This document shows, in pieces, positions 30,576 to 42,600 of a DNA stretch of 64,000 nucleotides. Position numbers and translations under genes: made by a program. This DNA is from Eimeria necatrix (taxonomy: Eukaryota; Apicomplexa; Conoidasida; Eucoccidiorida; Eimeriidae), in contig NW_013652052.1 in the NCBI RefSeq assembly GCF_000499385.1, positions 161,109 to 225,108 on the forward strand. The letters are read 5' to 3'. The number at the start of each line of letters is the position of its first letter. Within the stretch, counting starts at the first letter, position 1. The notes under the pieces are model-generated. The model saw only the letters and a program-made list of their open reading frames with translations, did not search any database and had not been told where the DNA came from.

Positions 30576-33500
30576 ATGGCTTCTGGAAAGACGGCCACCG
30601 GCACCAATGGCAACAGCAACTGTGGCAGTAACGGCACCAGCCTGGACCTCGGTATATCAGGGTCAAAGGTTACCAGTGGTGCCTCTTTCGCAACCAGGAA
30701 CAGCAGTAGCGGCATCAACAACAGCTCGGTCAGCAGTGGCATTTCAAGCCAGCTGCGACTCGGGTCCTGTCCTGCCCTCATTAGGAGCCGATACTCTTTG
30801 CCGTTGACAGAAGCCCCTTTCACCAGCAGCAGCAGCAATCTGTGCCTTCAGCAAACGGCAGCACCAGCTCACGCAACTGTTGCTTGTGAGAAACATTCGG
30901 AGCCTTCCGCAGCCTGCTTTCAGTCTCAGCAGGAGAACAAGCAGCCGAGGGAACAGCAGCAGTTGAGAGAGCAGCCGGAACAGCATCAGGCGGAGCAGCA
31001 GCAGGAGCAGCACCATCAGGAGCACCTACAGGGGCAGCATCGAGAGAAGTGTATGCAGATCGCGCGGAAACAGGACCAGCTGAGAGAGCATGATAGAGAT
31101 TACGTCAGCCGCCTGGCACAGCAGCAGCAACAACAAGTGAACAAGCAGCGGCAGCAGCAACACTCTAAAGAGCATCAGCGCATCAAGTGTAAGCAAGAAT
31201 CAAAAGAAAAACACCAGCAACGCCAGCATGCCGAAAGCCAGGACAGCGTACAGACCCATCCTCCCTCCGGTGCTCTGCCCGTGCATCCTCCTTCTGTAGC
31301 TTCAGAACACGAATCACGCCACTTCTCTGTTGCTGCAGCAGCATGCCTTAGTGGCATCGGCTCGAGCAGCAGCAACAGTGGCAGCACCGTTAGTGACAAC
31401 AAGGACAGGCATACCGTGGATCTGCCGTCTGAAGCTCTTGACGCAGCTGCAGAAGCAATGCGAGGGGTGTCGGAGCAGGTCCGATTGGCCCGACTTCGGC
31501 TGCAAGAAGAGCGCCTGAAGCAGCATTATCACACGCAGCAACTCCAGCAGCGGATGAAGCCTCAGCCGAAGCAGCAGCAGCGTCGGCAAGCCGTTGACGT
31601 CTTGGCCGTAGGCGGCCCACCACCTCCGCGTAAGACAGACATGCAGTGTTGCTACCAGGGAATAACCCCATGACTTACAGACGGACTAGAGCAAAACGCG
31701 GAACTGATGTAGGAAGAAAGGGGATACTTGTGCCGAAAGAGGCAGCTGTTGAAGCTGAGCGGCGGCAGTTTACAGGCTATTTGTAGGATGAATAACATTG
31801 CAAGCACTTCTTATCTCACAATGTCGTTTTTGCGGGGTCTCTCAGCGAGTGTAGCTGTTTCATACGTTTCTTTTTCTATTTCAAAATTGCCTTTCTCGCT
31901 TTCATATTTTTCAAGAAATTAAATCAAGCAGTAATGGTTGAAGTGTATTTGCTTCACAGGAAGGCATTCGAGGAACTGTCGTCTTGATGAAGGGTCGTAC
32001 TATACTTTCAAGTCTGCAAGGGTGAGGTATTGTAGGTTTTAGGCCCAGGATTTCGGGGCCGCCCTCTAGACTGTTTACGGTATAGGGTATAACGCTTAGA
32101 GTGTTAAGTTAGGTGCTAGGGATTTTGGTTTATTCACAGGTGAATGGAGTCACGGTGGAGCTGAAAAATAGAGAAGAAGTTGCAGCATCGATCCACAGAC
32201 TTCATTGCGAATACGGAATTCCCGTTTGTAGGGAATTCGGATTTCGGTACGTTTGCTACTTCTCTAGTGGCTTGGCTGCCACAAACAAGGCTGTAGGGCA
32301 TTTATTAGCATGGCAAAACTGTAGGAACTTGAGCAAGTACGTTTTAGGCTTAATTATCCCTTTTCTAGATTGTGAATGTACGGATGAGGCCCCGGTATCC
32401 AAGTTTAGCTTAGGGAAATGCGTTGGGGGAGAGTACGATGAGTCGCTAGAAGCGCTCAGTGGTTGGGGTCTGTTTACTTGCGAGCTCTGTATTTTTGGGA
32501 CGTTTTTAACCCGTCTCCTCACACGCATGCATCCATGTCTGAAACGATGAGCATAGATGCAGACAGATACAGAGAAAGAGGCAAAATCAAGCGGAGAGCT
32601 AATGCAGCAAGCAGCAACAACTGATTGCTTTGTTTCACCTGTGTCGTATCATTTTTGCAGCTATTTCATGCTGGCTGAGCAGCACCCGCTGCACCGGAAA
32701 GCAGGTTCAGTTATTCGAAAGCCTTTTAATAACATGTAAGTCCTATCAGGACCCAAGTCTTATCCTCAAAACGTGTTGGCCTGCGTTTCACCACCCATGG
32801 GAGTTTTCGCCGTCAGCTTGTGTACATTCAAGCCTTCAATGCTATCACGCAGTTCAGCAGAAGGCTCATGGCTTTTCCTGGAAAACAGCACTTCAAAAAG
32901 TAGGAGCGTAGTTACACACAGCACTGGAAGTCTTATACTGCGGAAGGAAGTTAATTTACGCTGACAGATAATGCCAGTGGAGTGCTATGCTGTAATTTTC
33001 TCAGCAGAGACCGGCAAGACGCATTGCACCAGCGAGCCGCCTCCAAGAGCGGGCGTTCAGTCCGGCCGGCAACCGCAGCAGCACCAAGTAACAGCGACAG
33101 CGGCCAGAAACTTAGTACCAAGTGGTCTTATTCCATACGGATTCGGATACGGCAGCTACAGAGGCCTCAAGAATTATTGCAACTGCCGACGCAGCTCGGG
33201 ATATTTTTCCACGAATTGGCCCATCTCCGGTATCAACGAAAACACCTGTTCTTGTGATGCACTGTGTTCTGTTCCACATATCCAACGGGTTTTCGTTTCG
33301 TTTATGTTTGCTTGTGTTTTGGTATTCTTTCGCCTTCCTGACATCGCTTAGCGTTGCCTATTGTTTCGGCGCTGTTGCTAATGCGGCCGCGCCTCCTGTC
33401 GATTTCCCTGTGAACATCACTGCTTACGGCTGCATTTTCTCATTTTCGTTTATATGTATATGCAACGTACACATGTGCCGGTGCTGCTGTTGCCGGTTTG

Positions 33501-34956
33501 AAGGTTCATGAATCATGGCGTGGGCTTCGCATGTCTACTAGCTCGCATATTTCGCTACGCGACAGAGCGGGGACTCTTTGAGCCGGTAGGTCTTTTGCTT
33601 AACTGAACGTATGCCCATAATTTATGTGCACGTAAAGTTTGTCCAAATAAGAAAGCCATGCCCTGAGCCACTCCTGCTAAGCCACCGATACCTAGCAGAT
33701 TGGTAGTCCTGTTGTCAGCGTTCCCTGTGTTCCTTTTCAGACCTTATGTGCATCCATATTTCCCTGGTTTCTTTCTTTTACTTTGGTACTGGGCTTCTCT
33801 TTTGTACTCTGTGACGGCATCTCGTTTGCTGCTTCCTTTCTTGTTGCTTGTGTTGTACTTTGTGATGGCCACTTGTTTGCTGCTTCCTTTCTTGCTGCTG
33901 CTGTTTTTCCTGAGGAAAACCGTCTTTTTGTCAGTTCTTGTTCTTGTTTGCGCTTTGCGTATCCGTCGCACTCGACTCATACTGTGAACGTAATGGTGCA
34001 CGTATGTTTGTCCGTGCTCTTCTGTGAGTACTTGTATCGCGTTGCCTTCTTATCGTCATTTCTCCTTGTCTGGACATCTCTCTGTTACCTTTGCTCGAAT
34101 GCTTTTATCTTTTTTTCCTTTTGCTTGTCTGCAGGGCTGCGAGTCAGAATTGCCTTCTCCCTGGCTGTGGGAAAGGGTCGTATTCTATTGTGGCGGCTTC
34201 GTGTCGGATGCTGTGCTTCGGCAGCTGCTGCTAGCAGATCCAAAGGCTCGCGCTGCTGCAGGCACTGCGTGCGATCTCGAGGCAGCGCCAGCTGCGTCCA
34301 CTGTTGCCGCTCAGCGACGTCTTCAAGGAGAAGAAGCTGCTGATTCAATGCAGCCAGGTTTCGAGGAAAAACCAACTAGTTGTGCTTATCCTTCAGCAGC
34401 TCCTTCTACTCCTTCTTCAGCTGTTGGAGCAGTGCCGGCAGAGGCTGTTGCCAGCTGTGAAAAGACTTCAGAGAAGACACGCAGTAGTCTCATGCTGCAT
34501 GAGGCTGCACGCATCCAGACGAAGCCCCTGAGAGTGCAACAGCAGCAGCGTCAAAAGCCCAGAAGGCCCTCCTGTAGTGGCACTTTTCAGTTCACCAATC
34601 CCCATCCTACTGGATCCACCTACAAGACAGCAGGACGAACTGCTAGCAGTAGCATGATTAATAGCTCTGTCTCAGCTCCCCGGCGGTCAACAGGAAAGCT
34701 CAGTACTTGTGCACCGCAGACAGAGCTTTCGCTACAACAGCGAAAGCAACAAAAGCAGCAGCCGCAGGCTACACAAGAGCAGCAGCAGCTGCAACAACAG
34801 AGCCTAAAGCGTCGCAGTAGTAGCCAAAGTAGCAATAGCAGCAGTGGTGTGAAACAGTGTGGCAGCCAGTTCTCACAGCAGCGCAAGAGAGAAGCCAGCG
34901 TGCGAAGGATTCCTGTCCCTATAAAGCGTGGGTCGCCCCAAGCAGTCGCGCGCTGA
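30576..34956 (+). CDS. Gln-rich protein of unknown function, about six exons
   Basis: Proposed exons: 30576-31607, 32140-32246, 32661-32735, 33005 to about 33087, 33542-33585 and 34135-34956 (stop TGA). Phases agree if exon 4 ends at 33087. Exon 1 starts at an ATG (30576) and has a Ser/Asn/Gly-rich start, a long Gln/Glu/His-rich stretch and a helical segment (LARLRLQEERLKQHYHTQQL). Exons 2-3 give non-repetitive text, EEVAASIHRLHCEYGIPV and YFMLAEQHPLHRKAGSVI, probably the conserved core. Exon 6 starts GCESELPSPWLWERVVFY and then becomes low-complexity with Gln, Ser and basic residues (KRREASV...IKRG). I do not recognise the family. Alternating repeat-rich and repeat-poor segments are usual in eimeriid proteins. 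The basic tail could bind nucleic acid, but that is only composition. Confidence 0.55.
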
Positions 34957-37900
34957 ACAGTTCCTCCGTTTGCTTGCGCTGAAGCGACGTCTCGCGCAGG
35001 AGCAAGATAAATGCAGTAGTTCAGTTTTTTATTCGATTCCCGCGGCGACAAGCCTCTTTGCGTGCTGCCCCGCTGCGGCAGGATTCCCGTCGCTGTGGCG
35101 ACTCCAATGCAGCAGCTAAGTGTTGTGCGATCGCAGCAAATATGAGTCTCATGCTGCACCATGACAGTTACGAGGGAACTACTGCGGCGAGCGGCAGCCA
35201 GGTCCCGCAGTAAGCGTGTGCCGATAGCAGTGAACATTTTGCTAACTGCCGCAGCAACCAAGCGCCGCAGTCAAGCCGATCGCTTTACGACAACGTCGTG
35301 CTTTATTCGCATCTTAACTTGTTAAAGGTAGAATAAGCTTTTTGTAGAGCGCGTCCTCGTCGCATATCCACAGAATTTGCATACATCGCTGCCTTTAATA
35401 GTCACGGGAGCGCAACCAAGGCTTTAAAGGTCATTAGCAGGAGGAAAGCAGAACTTCGTCTGTCTTTGAGCATTGCACTGCAGAAAGCCGTGAGAAGGAA
35501 CCTTCAGCGGCAGAGGACCTGCTGTGGTTGTCTGCCTGCCTTGCGGATATTGTAAGGCACCTATGCATACACAGAGTGGAAGCACCTAGCGCATACCCAC
35601 ATACAAATGGAATTATAGCCTTTGCAGAAGTCAGTTGTCGCTATGCTACAACTGACAATGCGGAGGTGCGGCACTAGCAAAGCAACAAGTTTACCAAACA
35701 TCGCAAGCACTTGAAGAGGGACACTGGATACCCGAAGGAGCCTTGTGAAGCAAAAAGGGAAGAGCTCAGCATAGGAAGGCGCATGAGCTTTTCCCGCAGC
35801 TCAATCGCAGTAGCCTTGCCAGTTTCTCACTGTAAAGCTGGAGAGTTGTGGTATTAGCAGCATCAGTGCCAGCTCCTCTGTTTCTGTCCCGAATTGTGCA
35901 TCACCATAATAAGGCTCTCCTTGTACGGCCGCGGGCAGTTTGAGTACGCCTCTCCAAAAAATTACAAACAACTAGTGGAAATCGCTCAAAGCGGAAGTAC
36001 ACTTCGACTATTACTATCAGGCATATTTCCCTTCGCAGCGGGCTGCCACAATAAACGTTACAATATTCGTTATAGGGCGAAACTACCCCCTGAAGCACAT
36101 TCCAGCACGTTCCAGCCTAATAAACACTATTTACACCATCACAACGCAAAAGCTAGCTTAATCAATTGCGTTCCCTAGCAATCACTTGCATCCTTTCGCC
36201 TCCTACTATCGAGGCCACCTCTGACTTGGTCCCACAGGTACCCGACTCCGCACTTCCATAATGCACCAACCCGGTAAAACCATCCGTTGAAATTTTGCAT
36301 CTCCCAGCCACGGCTTGCGGTCTATGTGTATGTTAGTCTTTCTTGAGTATCTTAAGCACGAGATGAAGGTTTTTCTTGCTTGGAGCAAGCAGTATCAAAT
36401 GCTGCGCATGCGCGGCGATTTTACGGTTTACATTCTGACGCACAGTGTGGGGCCTCAAAGGCGCGCATCCAGAAGCAGGCAGGCCCCTCTTAATTTTGCA
36501 TTATTAACTCAAGGCCCTGGAGACGTGTCAGTCAACCTTTCATTAGGAACCTTCCTCCTCCTGCAGCTTGCAGTTTCCTTTTCCTTGTGCCCGCTGTCTC
36601 GCCCAGTTGGCTGACCTGCTTCATTCACAAGCAGGCCGCTAGCTACAGCAACAGACACTGCCGGTCTCGTGGCTCGCAATCTTACTCGCTAACATGGCAT
36701 TGTCGAGGCATGCAATTCAGGCAGTAACCAGCAGCTGGTCGTCAGAATGCAGAGATGTGTTGAGGAGAAGCGAAAATTTTAGTGCTCGGAACAACGGCAA
36801 AGCATGAGTGTTATCTTCAGAAGTGGCATATACAACTCATCAACGCCGAGCCTACACATTCGCTCAAGTATCCACTGCTTTTGGGATGGATATATTCTCT
36901 GTGCTCAGCTGGCAGCCACCGTGTGTGGACAGACTGTGGATGTGCTGTGCAGTAGATGTGAGGAGGTGCTCTTGTGTTTTCAAAAGACCGCCCTTTTTCC
37001 CAAGTAATTGCGAAAATCAGTTCCTTAAAAGGGAATGCACCCACGCTAACCGAACAAAAGGGGAATGCACCGGGGACAAGAAAGGCTTGACTCATTACAT
37101 TATCAGAATGCACTTCAAGATGCAAATATAGGTGCCCACATTATTGTTGACAGGCCCCCCAATACTTCACAGGGTGTCTTCACATTACTACTCTGCACAC
37201 ATATTTTCTGGAGCCGAATTTTTCCGTAGATATGTTACCACTCGCTCGAATAGGGCAGGCCATCTCTGTCACAAAGCGCTGGAAATGTGCTCGCCAGTTT
37301 GGCAGCGTTTGTGAAAAATGGGCTCTAGCTGCTGCCGGCCCTCACAATTCAACGCACGATTGTGCGATCTGTCGGCGAATGAAATTGGGTCTGCACGCTC
37401 ACTCATGCAGCGCATCTGAGATGACAGATCTACGAGTCATTAAAGGATGGCTTTGCCTCCAGCTAATACCCCTTAAGCAAGTCAATCAACGAAGGAAGAC
37501 GCTTCTTTCGTTGATTGGCTTGCTTACACTGAATGCCTGTTTCTTGCCAGCACGATAGATGCTATTAACGCCACCCAGGAGGCTTTCCATATTTAACCGG
37601 GTTTTAGGGAAGTGGCAGAGACATGAACAGGTGTTGTTGATGCGGCTTTGACACCACTTTGTATGAGTACATCTTGTGCAATGGTCTTCTTAAAAATTAA
37701 CGCGAGGAACTGTAAGAGGTTAGGAGGTACCGTTCTCCTGTTCGCCGTTTGCTGCTGTTAAGGCGGGGGGTAGGAGAACGCATCTGCTGGTACACAGCTT
37801 TGGCGGAAATCGCACTGCTGGAGTTGCGAAAGAGAGCGCAGAGACCTGGCAACGGTGCCTTGCAGACATTCACCGTTGAGTCAACTCTGACGTCAACGTC

Positions 37901-39612
37901 TGCTTCACTTCTTGTTGATTCATGAGAGTCACCAGTATTTCTGGAAACAGAATTTTGCTCTATTGTAGTGGACCACGGTGCCCGTTGGATGTATATGCTA
38001 GGAGTAAATGTATCTACTGGAATTAGTGGAGGGTAACTTGAGGTAGTTCACACTGTACTTGACTGGCTATGCCTCAACTTAGTGTCCAATCCTATGACGA
38101 GTTGACGACGCCTTCAGGGCACGTTACGAGTAAGGGAAACGTACACTGCACGATTCCAAAAGTTACTAGAGGCATATGGAACAAGACTGGCTCGTACGTC
38201 AGTGGTTTGCAGGTTAAGACGCCGGAGATGCTCCATCGACGGGCACTGGCCCAGACTGATAGGAGACGCAGGACGCTCGAAGCATTGTTGTGGACAGGGG
38301 CTAGAACCACAGTTTCCATCATCATGTTTATCAGATAAGTACATTAAAGATGCCTACATTGTTACGGGGAGCGAACGCCTGTTGCAACCATACGCAGAAG
38401 CAAGGGCGTCCCTGAGTCGCTTCGTGGTAGTGCTTTATTAAGGTCGTCACCGCTACTCCTGCAGCCATTTTTATAGGCAACCTTGGCTTCCGTTATGCCC
38501 AGCGCTTCTTTTCATAACTACTCGCCTTGGCTTCATCGAAGTCGCAATCTCTGTGTAAGCGATGTCTAGGACCCATGAAAGCCTCTAACGAGAACTACAG
38601 TAGCAAAACGGAACCTAAAAAGGCAAACTGAAACGCTTTGTTTAAAATATAGGCAAAACTCCTGACTAGAAGGTCCGGCTCTACAATGGTAACAGGGAAC
38701 AGTCCAGCCCCGTCTACTAAGGTCCCTAAAGTAACTATACTTATAGAGCACTGCATAGCAAATGGGCGGGAACAGCCAGACACCAAATTAATCTTCCTAC
38801 ATAACAGCCTTCAAGGTACTATGAAGTTAACGAAACTCGTTCATCCACGCATGGGGCAACATACAATTCCACCAAAACTAAGACTTCCTTCACCAGGGCA
38901 CACATGCAATCTGAACAATAATGGCTCATTTCCAGTATTCTTCTTTTATCGGCTCCTCTGAAATGTGAATATAATACATAATTGGGAACTGCCAGTCACC
39001 AAATGCTTTGAACGCACAGGTAGTACTGTGCTGTCTGAGAGCCTTCAGTTGGCAGGACCCAATTGACGCTCATGCAAAGCATCAACATGCGCGCGATCTC
39101 AGCAGCATCTGTGAGGTCTTCAGGAGATGCAGAATTTTGACGATCAGCAGAACTGGACAATTTCATGGCCACGGAAGCCCTTACAGACATTTCAAATTAA
39201 AGTTTACACTAAACCTGGAAATGCTGCAATTAGTCATGATCTATGCCTAGGAATATACTGTCTTTTTCAAGAGCCCCTTTAGGGTGACTCGAACGCCCAC
39301 TGGAACTGGTGGTCCAATGGCAAGTAAACCCCACATTTCAATTAGGCCTTCGTTACGGGGGAAATGGCCTGTCGAGGGACTCCCCAGAGGCAAGCATTGC
39401 TCTAACATTTCTCGGGTGGTTTTAGTTCAGAAGCACGTGCGAGTGCTCCTGCCCTTTTGCTTCACCCATTCGAATGTGTTAGAACGACCTTTTCGCCAGG
39501 AAAAATGGATGCGCGTTTTGGCCTCCGCGAGGCCCAAACACCTCCGGGGGCCTATTCTTTAGGACGCGCCCAGCTGTTAAGAGCTTCCTTGCCTCAAGGA
39601 GAGCTGCCGGGC
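34957..39612. other. 4.6-kb intergenic region
   Basis: No frame here shows a known domain. The longest plus-strand candidates with a real ATG (such as 38069-38338, 89 codons) lack supporting composition or splice context. A 53-base palindrome lies at 37474-37526. The right end must contain the promoter of the REV3 gene. Confidence 0.5.
37474..37526. repeat. 53-base palindrome with a 3-base loop
   Basis: Arms 37474-37498 and 37502-37526 are 25 bases each. They match at 23 positions, and the two exceptions are of the G:T kind, so as RNA one strand would pair along its whole length. The loop is ACG. It is intergenic. Confidence 0.88.
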
Positions 39613-42600
39613 ATGGCTGTGACAGCGGCAGTGATAGAAGTTGCTTTGGACCCCCCCATCAAGGGGATAGATCCACTGGTGTCTGAAGTGTGTGGGAGGC
39701 CCTTGAGTCGGGTACCGGTAATAAGAATATACGGGCCCTGGGGCCCCGGAGGACCGCACTGCTGCCTGAACTTGCACGGCCTCTTTCCTTATTTCTATGT
39801 TCCAGTACCTCCGGAGGCTTATGGAAATGGCGCCCCTTCCTTTCTACGCGCCTTTGCCCGTCGTCTGGTGCTGCAAGCAGACCGGCTCATGGCATCCAAG
39901 GCTCGTAGTTCTAGGGGTTCACGCTTTGTCAGAGGAGGTGGCTCTGGACAACCTTACGTGGGGGACGGACTTGGGCCGAGTGGGAGGACAAATCTGAGCG
40001 GGGCGCCTCCACCGCTTGTGCACAAAATAGAGGTAGTGAAGAGACTACCGTTCTATGGATACCACAGGGAATTTCATGCTTTTTTAAAGATATCGTTAAC
40101 GATCCCGAGTATGGTGGGACCCCTGGCTGGACTGTTGCTGCAGGGAATAGTTACAGGATCCCCTCTGCAACCGTTTGAAGTGCACTTGAATTTCCAGGTG
40201 AGTTCACTTATCTGCATTCATCCTTATGCTCCTTGCATGCCTCTGACAGAAAATGAGAGACAGGAAGGGACTGGATAAGACGCAGTTACGTTACAAAGGA
40301 AGCTTCTGCTCTACGTCTGCTTGTGTTGTTGCTGCTGTGCCCCAGTCGCCGTACCAGCTGTTACATGTTCACGCAGGACCGAATGCACCCTGATGCCCGT
40401 TGTTTGGACAGTTGAAGCAAAGAGAATACACTGCCAGAGAGTAGCATTCACCCTTTGCTGTTCTTCAGCGTTTCTTCGTTTCTGTGCAGACCCAGGTTTT
40501 GGCGGATCTCCATTTAAGAGGGATGTCTCCTGTCTTCGTCTGGAAGCCCCTGTACAGGGCTCCTGTACCTCTGCATCCCTTAGCTGCTGCAGGAATCAAG
40601 GTGCATTCTCAGGCTAAGCCACAATTTGGCCCTTCAAGGGCACCTTCCCTCGGCCCACACCATATTCTGTCAGGTGTAACCAAAGAGATGCAGCAAGACG
40701 AGGCTCCAAATATCTGTCGGAACGTATGTGGAGGACCTGTATCCCGAGAGCTGGAAATGCTGGGCATAGGAGCCCAAAAGACCCTAGATGCTTTGGGGTG
40801 GGGTAAACTACTGCACCAAATGCAGCAGTTGGAGCTCACAAATACAGCGAAGCCAGCAGCAGCAACATCGGGATCCGCGCAGACAGATGATGCCATGGAT
40901 GGCAAAAGCAGTGGCTGCAAAGATAACATTAGAAATTTTGATTCGATTTCAGGCCTGTGCGAGCTTCTAATGAAGGCGATCCCACCGAAAGGCCCTCAAG
41001 GCCTTCGGTTTCTTAAGGCACCCCGACGCAGCAAGTGCATGATAGAAGCGGACGCAAGGGCAGAACAGATCCTGAACCCCATTTTAGCTGCTGAAAGGGC
41101 AGAAGCAGAAGCAACGGCAGCACCGAAGCATGAGCAGCACCGGACGCACGGGGAAGTTTCCGGCATGCAGCAAAAACTGCAGCGGCAACATTCACAAGCG
41201 AGCGCATTCAATGTTAGCGACATTATTGAAGGCAGCAACAGTCCCAGAAACAGCAGCAACGCCTTCGCTGCTCGGCTGCTAGGCAGCGTCGCGGACTACT
41301 GGAGAGAGGAAGCAACACGGGCATCAGCATTGGGGTTGCCGCCCCCTTCAGCATCTGGTTGGGGACCCCAAGCAGGCGGTCGAGACCCTGAAGGGGCGAT
41401 TGCTCCAGAGACGTTGAGGATGGCGCTTCGCGACATTATGCAGCGTATTAATACGTGGAGGCAGCAGCAGCATCAACAGCAGCCGCTGCAGCGACTTCCA
41501 GTGCAGATGGATTTTGGTAAAACTGATATGCCACAGCCAAAGCACCAGCAGCAGTTGCAGCGGCAGCCCGCCACACCTGTTGTTGGGTGTTGCTTGTCTC
41601 AGAACTGGGAGGCCTCTCAGGTCTCGGACGCTTCTAACCTGGACGTGGAGGATGGCCCCGGTTCTCCAGACGAATCTGTATCGATGGAATATGCAGCGGA
41701 AGGGCCTTCTGCTGGAGATAGTTGTGTGCATTCTTGGGGAACTAGGGAGCGATGTATATCAGGGCTCTCACAGAGACAGCACGAGTCTCTCCGAGGGCTC
41801 TGCAGTAGCCAGATTTCCACGAATGTCCCACAGTATCTTATTGAGGGCCTGCCTCCTTCCCAGAAAGCCTCTGTTGGTCTGCAACCCGCATTAGAGGCGA
41901 TTCCTCCTACTAGTGAAAGCTTCCTGGATATTGCAGTGAGCAAGAGCGACGAAACTGAACGCACCAGCAGCAATGGCGCCAAAGGTAGCAGCAGCTTCAG
42001 TGTGTTGTTAATGCGCTTCACCCCTTTTTGTTTTCAGAACATTGGAGACGAAGCGTTCGCCGCATTGTTAGCCTCTCAGGGGTCCATTGGACCACATGCA
42101 GACGCAGAATCTCTTGGGGGCGCCTTCGATGAGCAGCCGGGCTCCAGAAGGGTCCGTGTTCATGTTGCGGAAGAGGATCGTGCTCTCTCTGGGGGCAGCA
42201 ATGCGGACTGCAGTAGTCTCAGCGACAATTACGACAATGGCTCTCGAAGGCGAAAGAAGAACTCCCAGGATGCCTCCGAGTCACCACGCAGGAGACGAGA
42301 GACGTCTCCCAGAATGTGTGCAGATAACAGATGTGGGCAGTGGACAGGCAGAAGCGGCAAAAGAAACGAGTACTCTAGCTGTGAGCTGTCTAGCGAACGC
42401 AAACGCTGCTCTTCGGACTTTGAGGATTCACTGCAAGCACGCGAGGCACGGAAGGTCGCAGCTGAGGGAGTTGGCAGGCCGCATCGTTTCTGCAGCAGCA
42501 GCTGCATATCTGCAGCGGCCGCTGGTGCTACCTCTTCAGCAACTCAAAGCAGCCATTTGGCTAGGAATCTTTGGACCCGTCATGCACAATATGCCTATGC

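Noticed and set aside
34620..35261. A 213-codon minus-strand frame with Cys and Leu runs
   Set aside because: It is the complement of the Gln-rich exon: CAG repeats read backwards give Leu, Cys and Ala. It has no domain and no splice context.
38069..38338. An 89-codon plus-strand ORF with a real ATG
   Set aside because: It has no similarity to known proteins, ordinary length for chance, and overlapping frames on the other strand of similar length.
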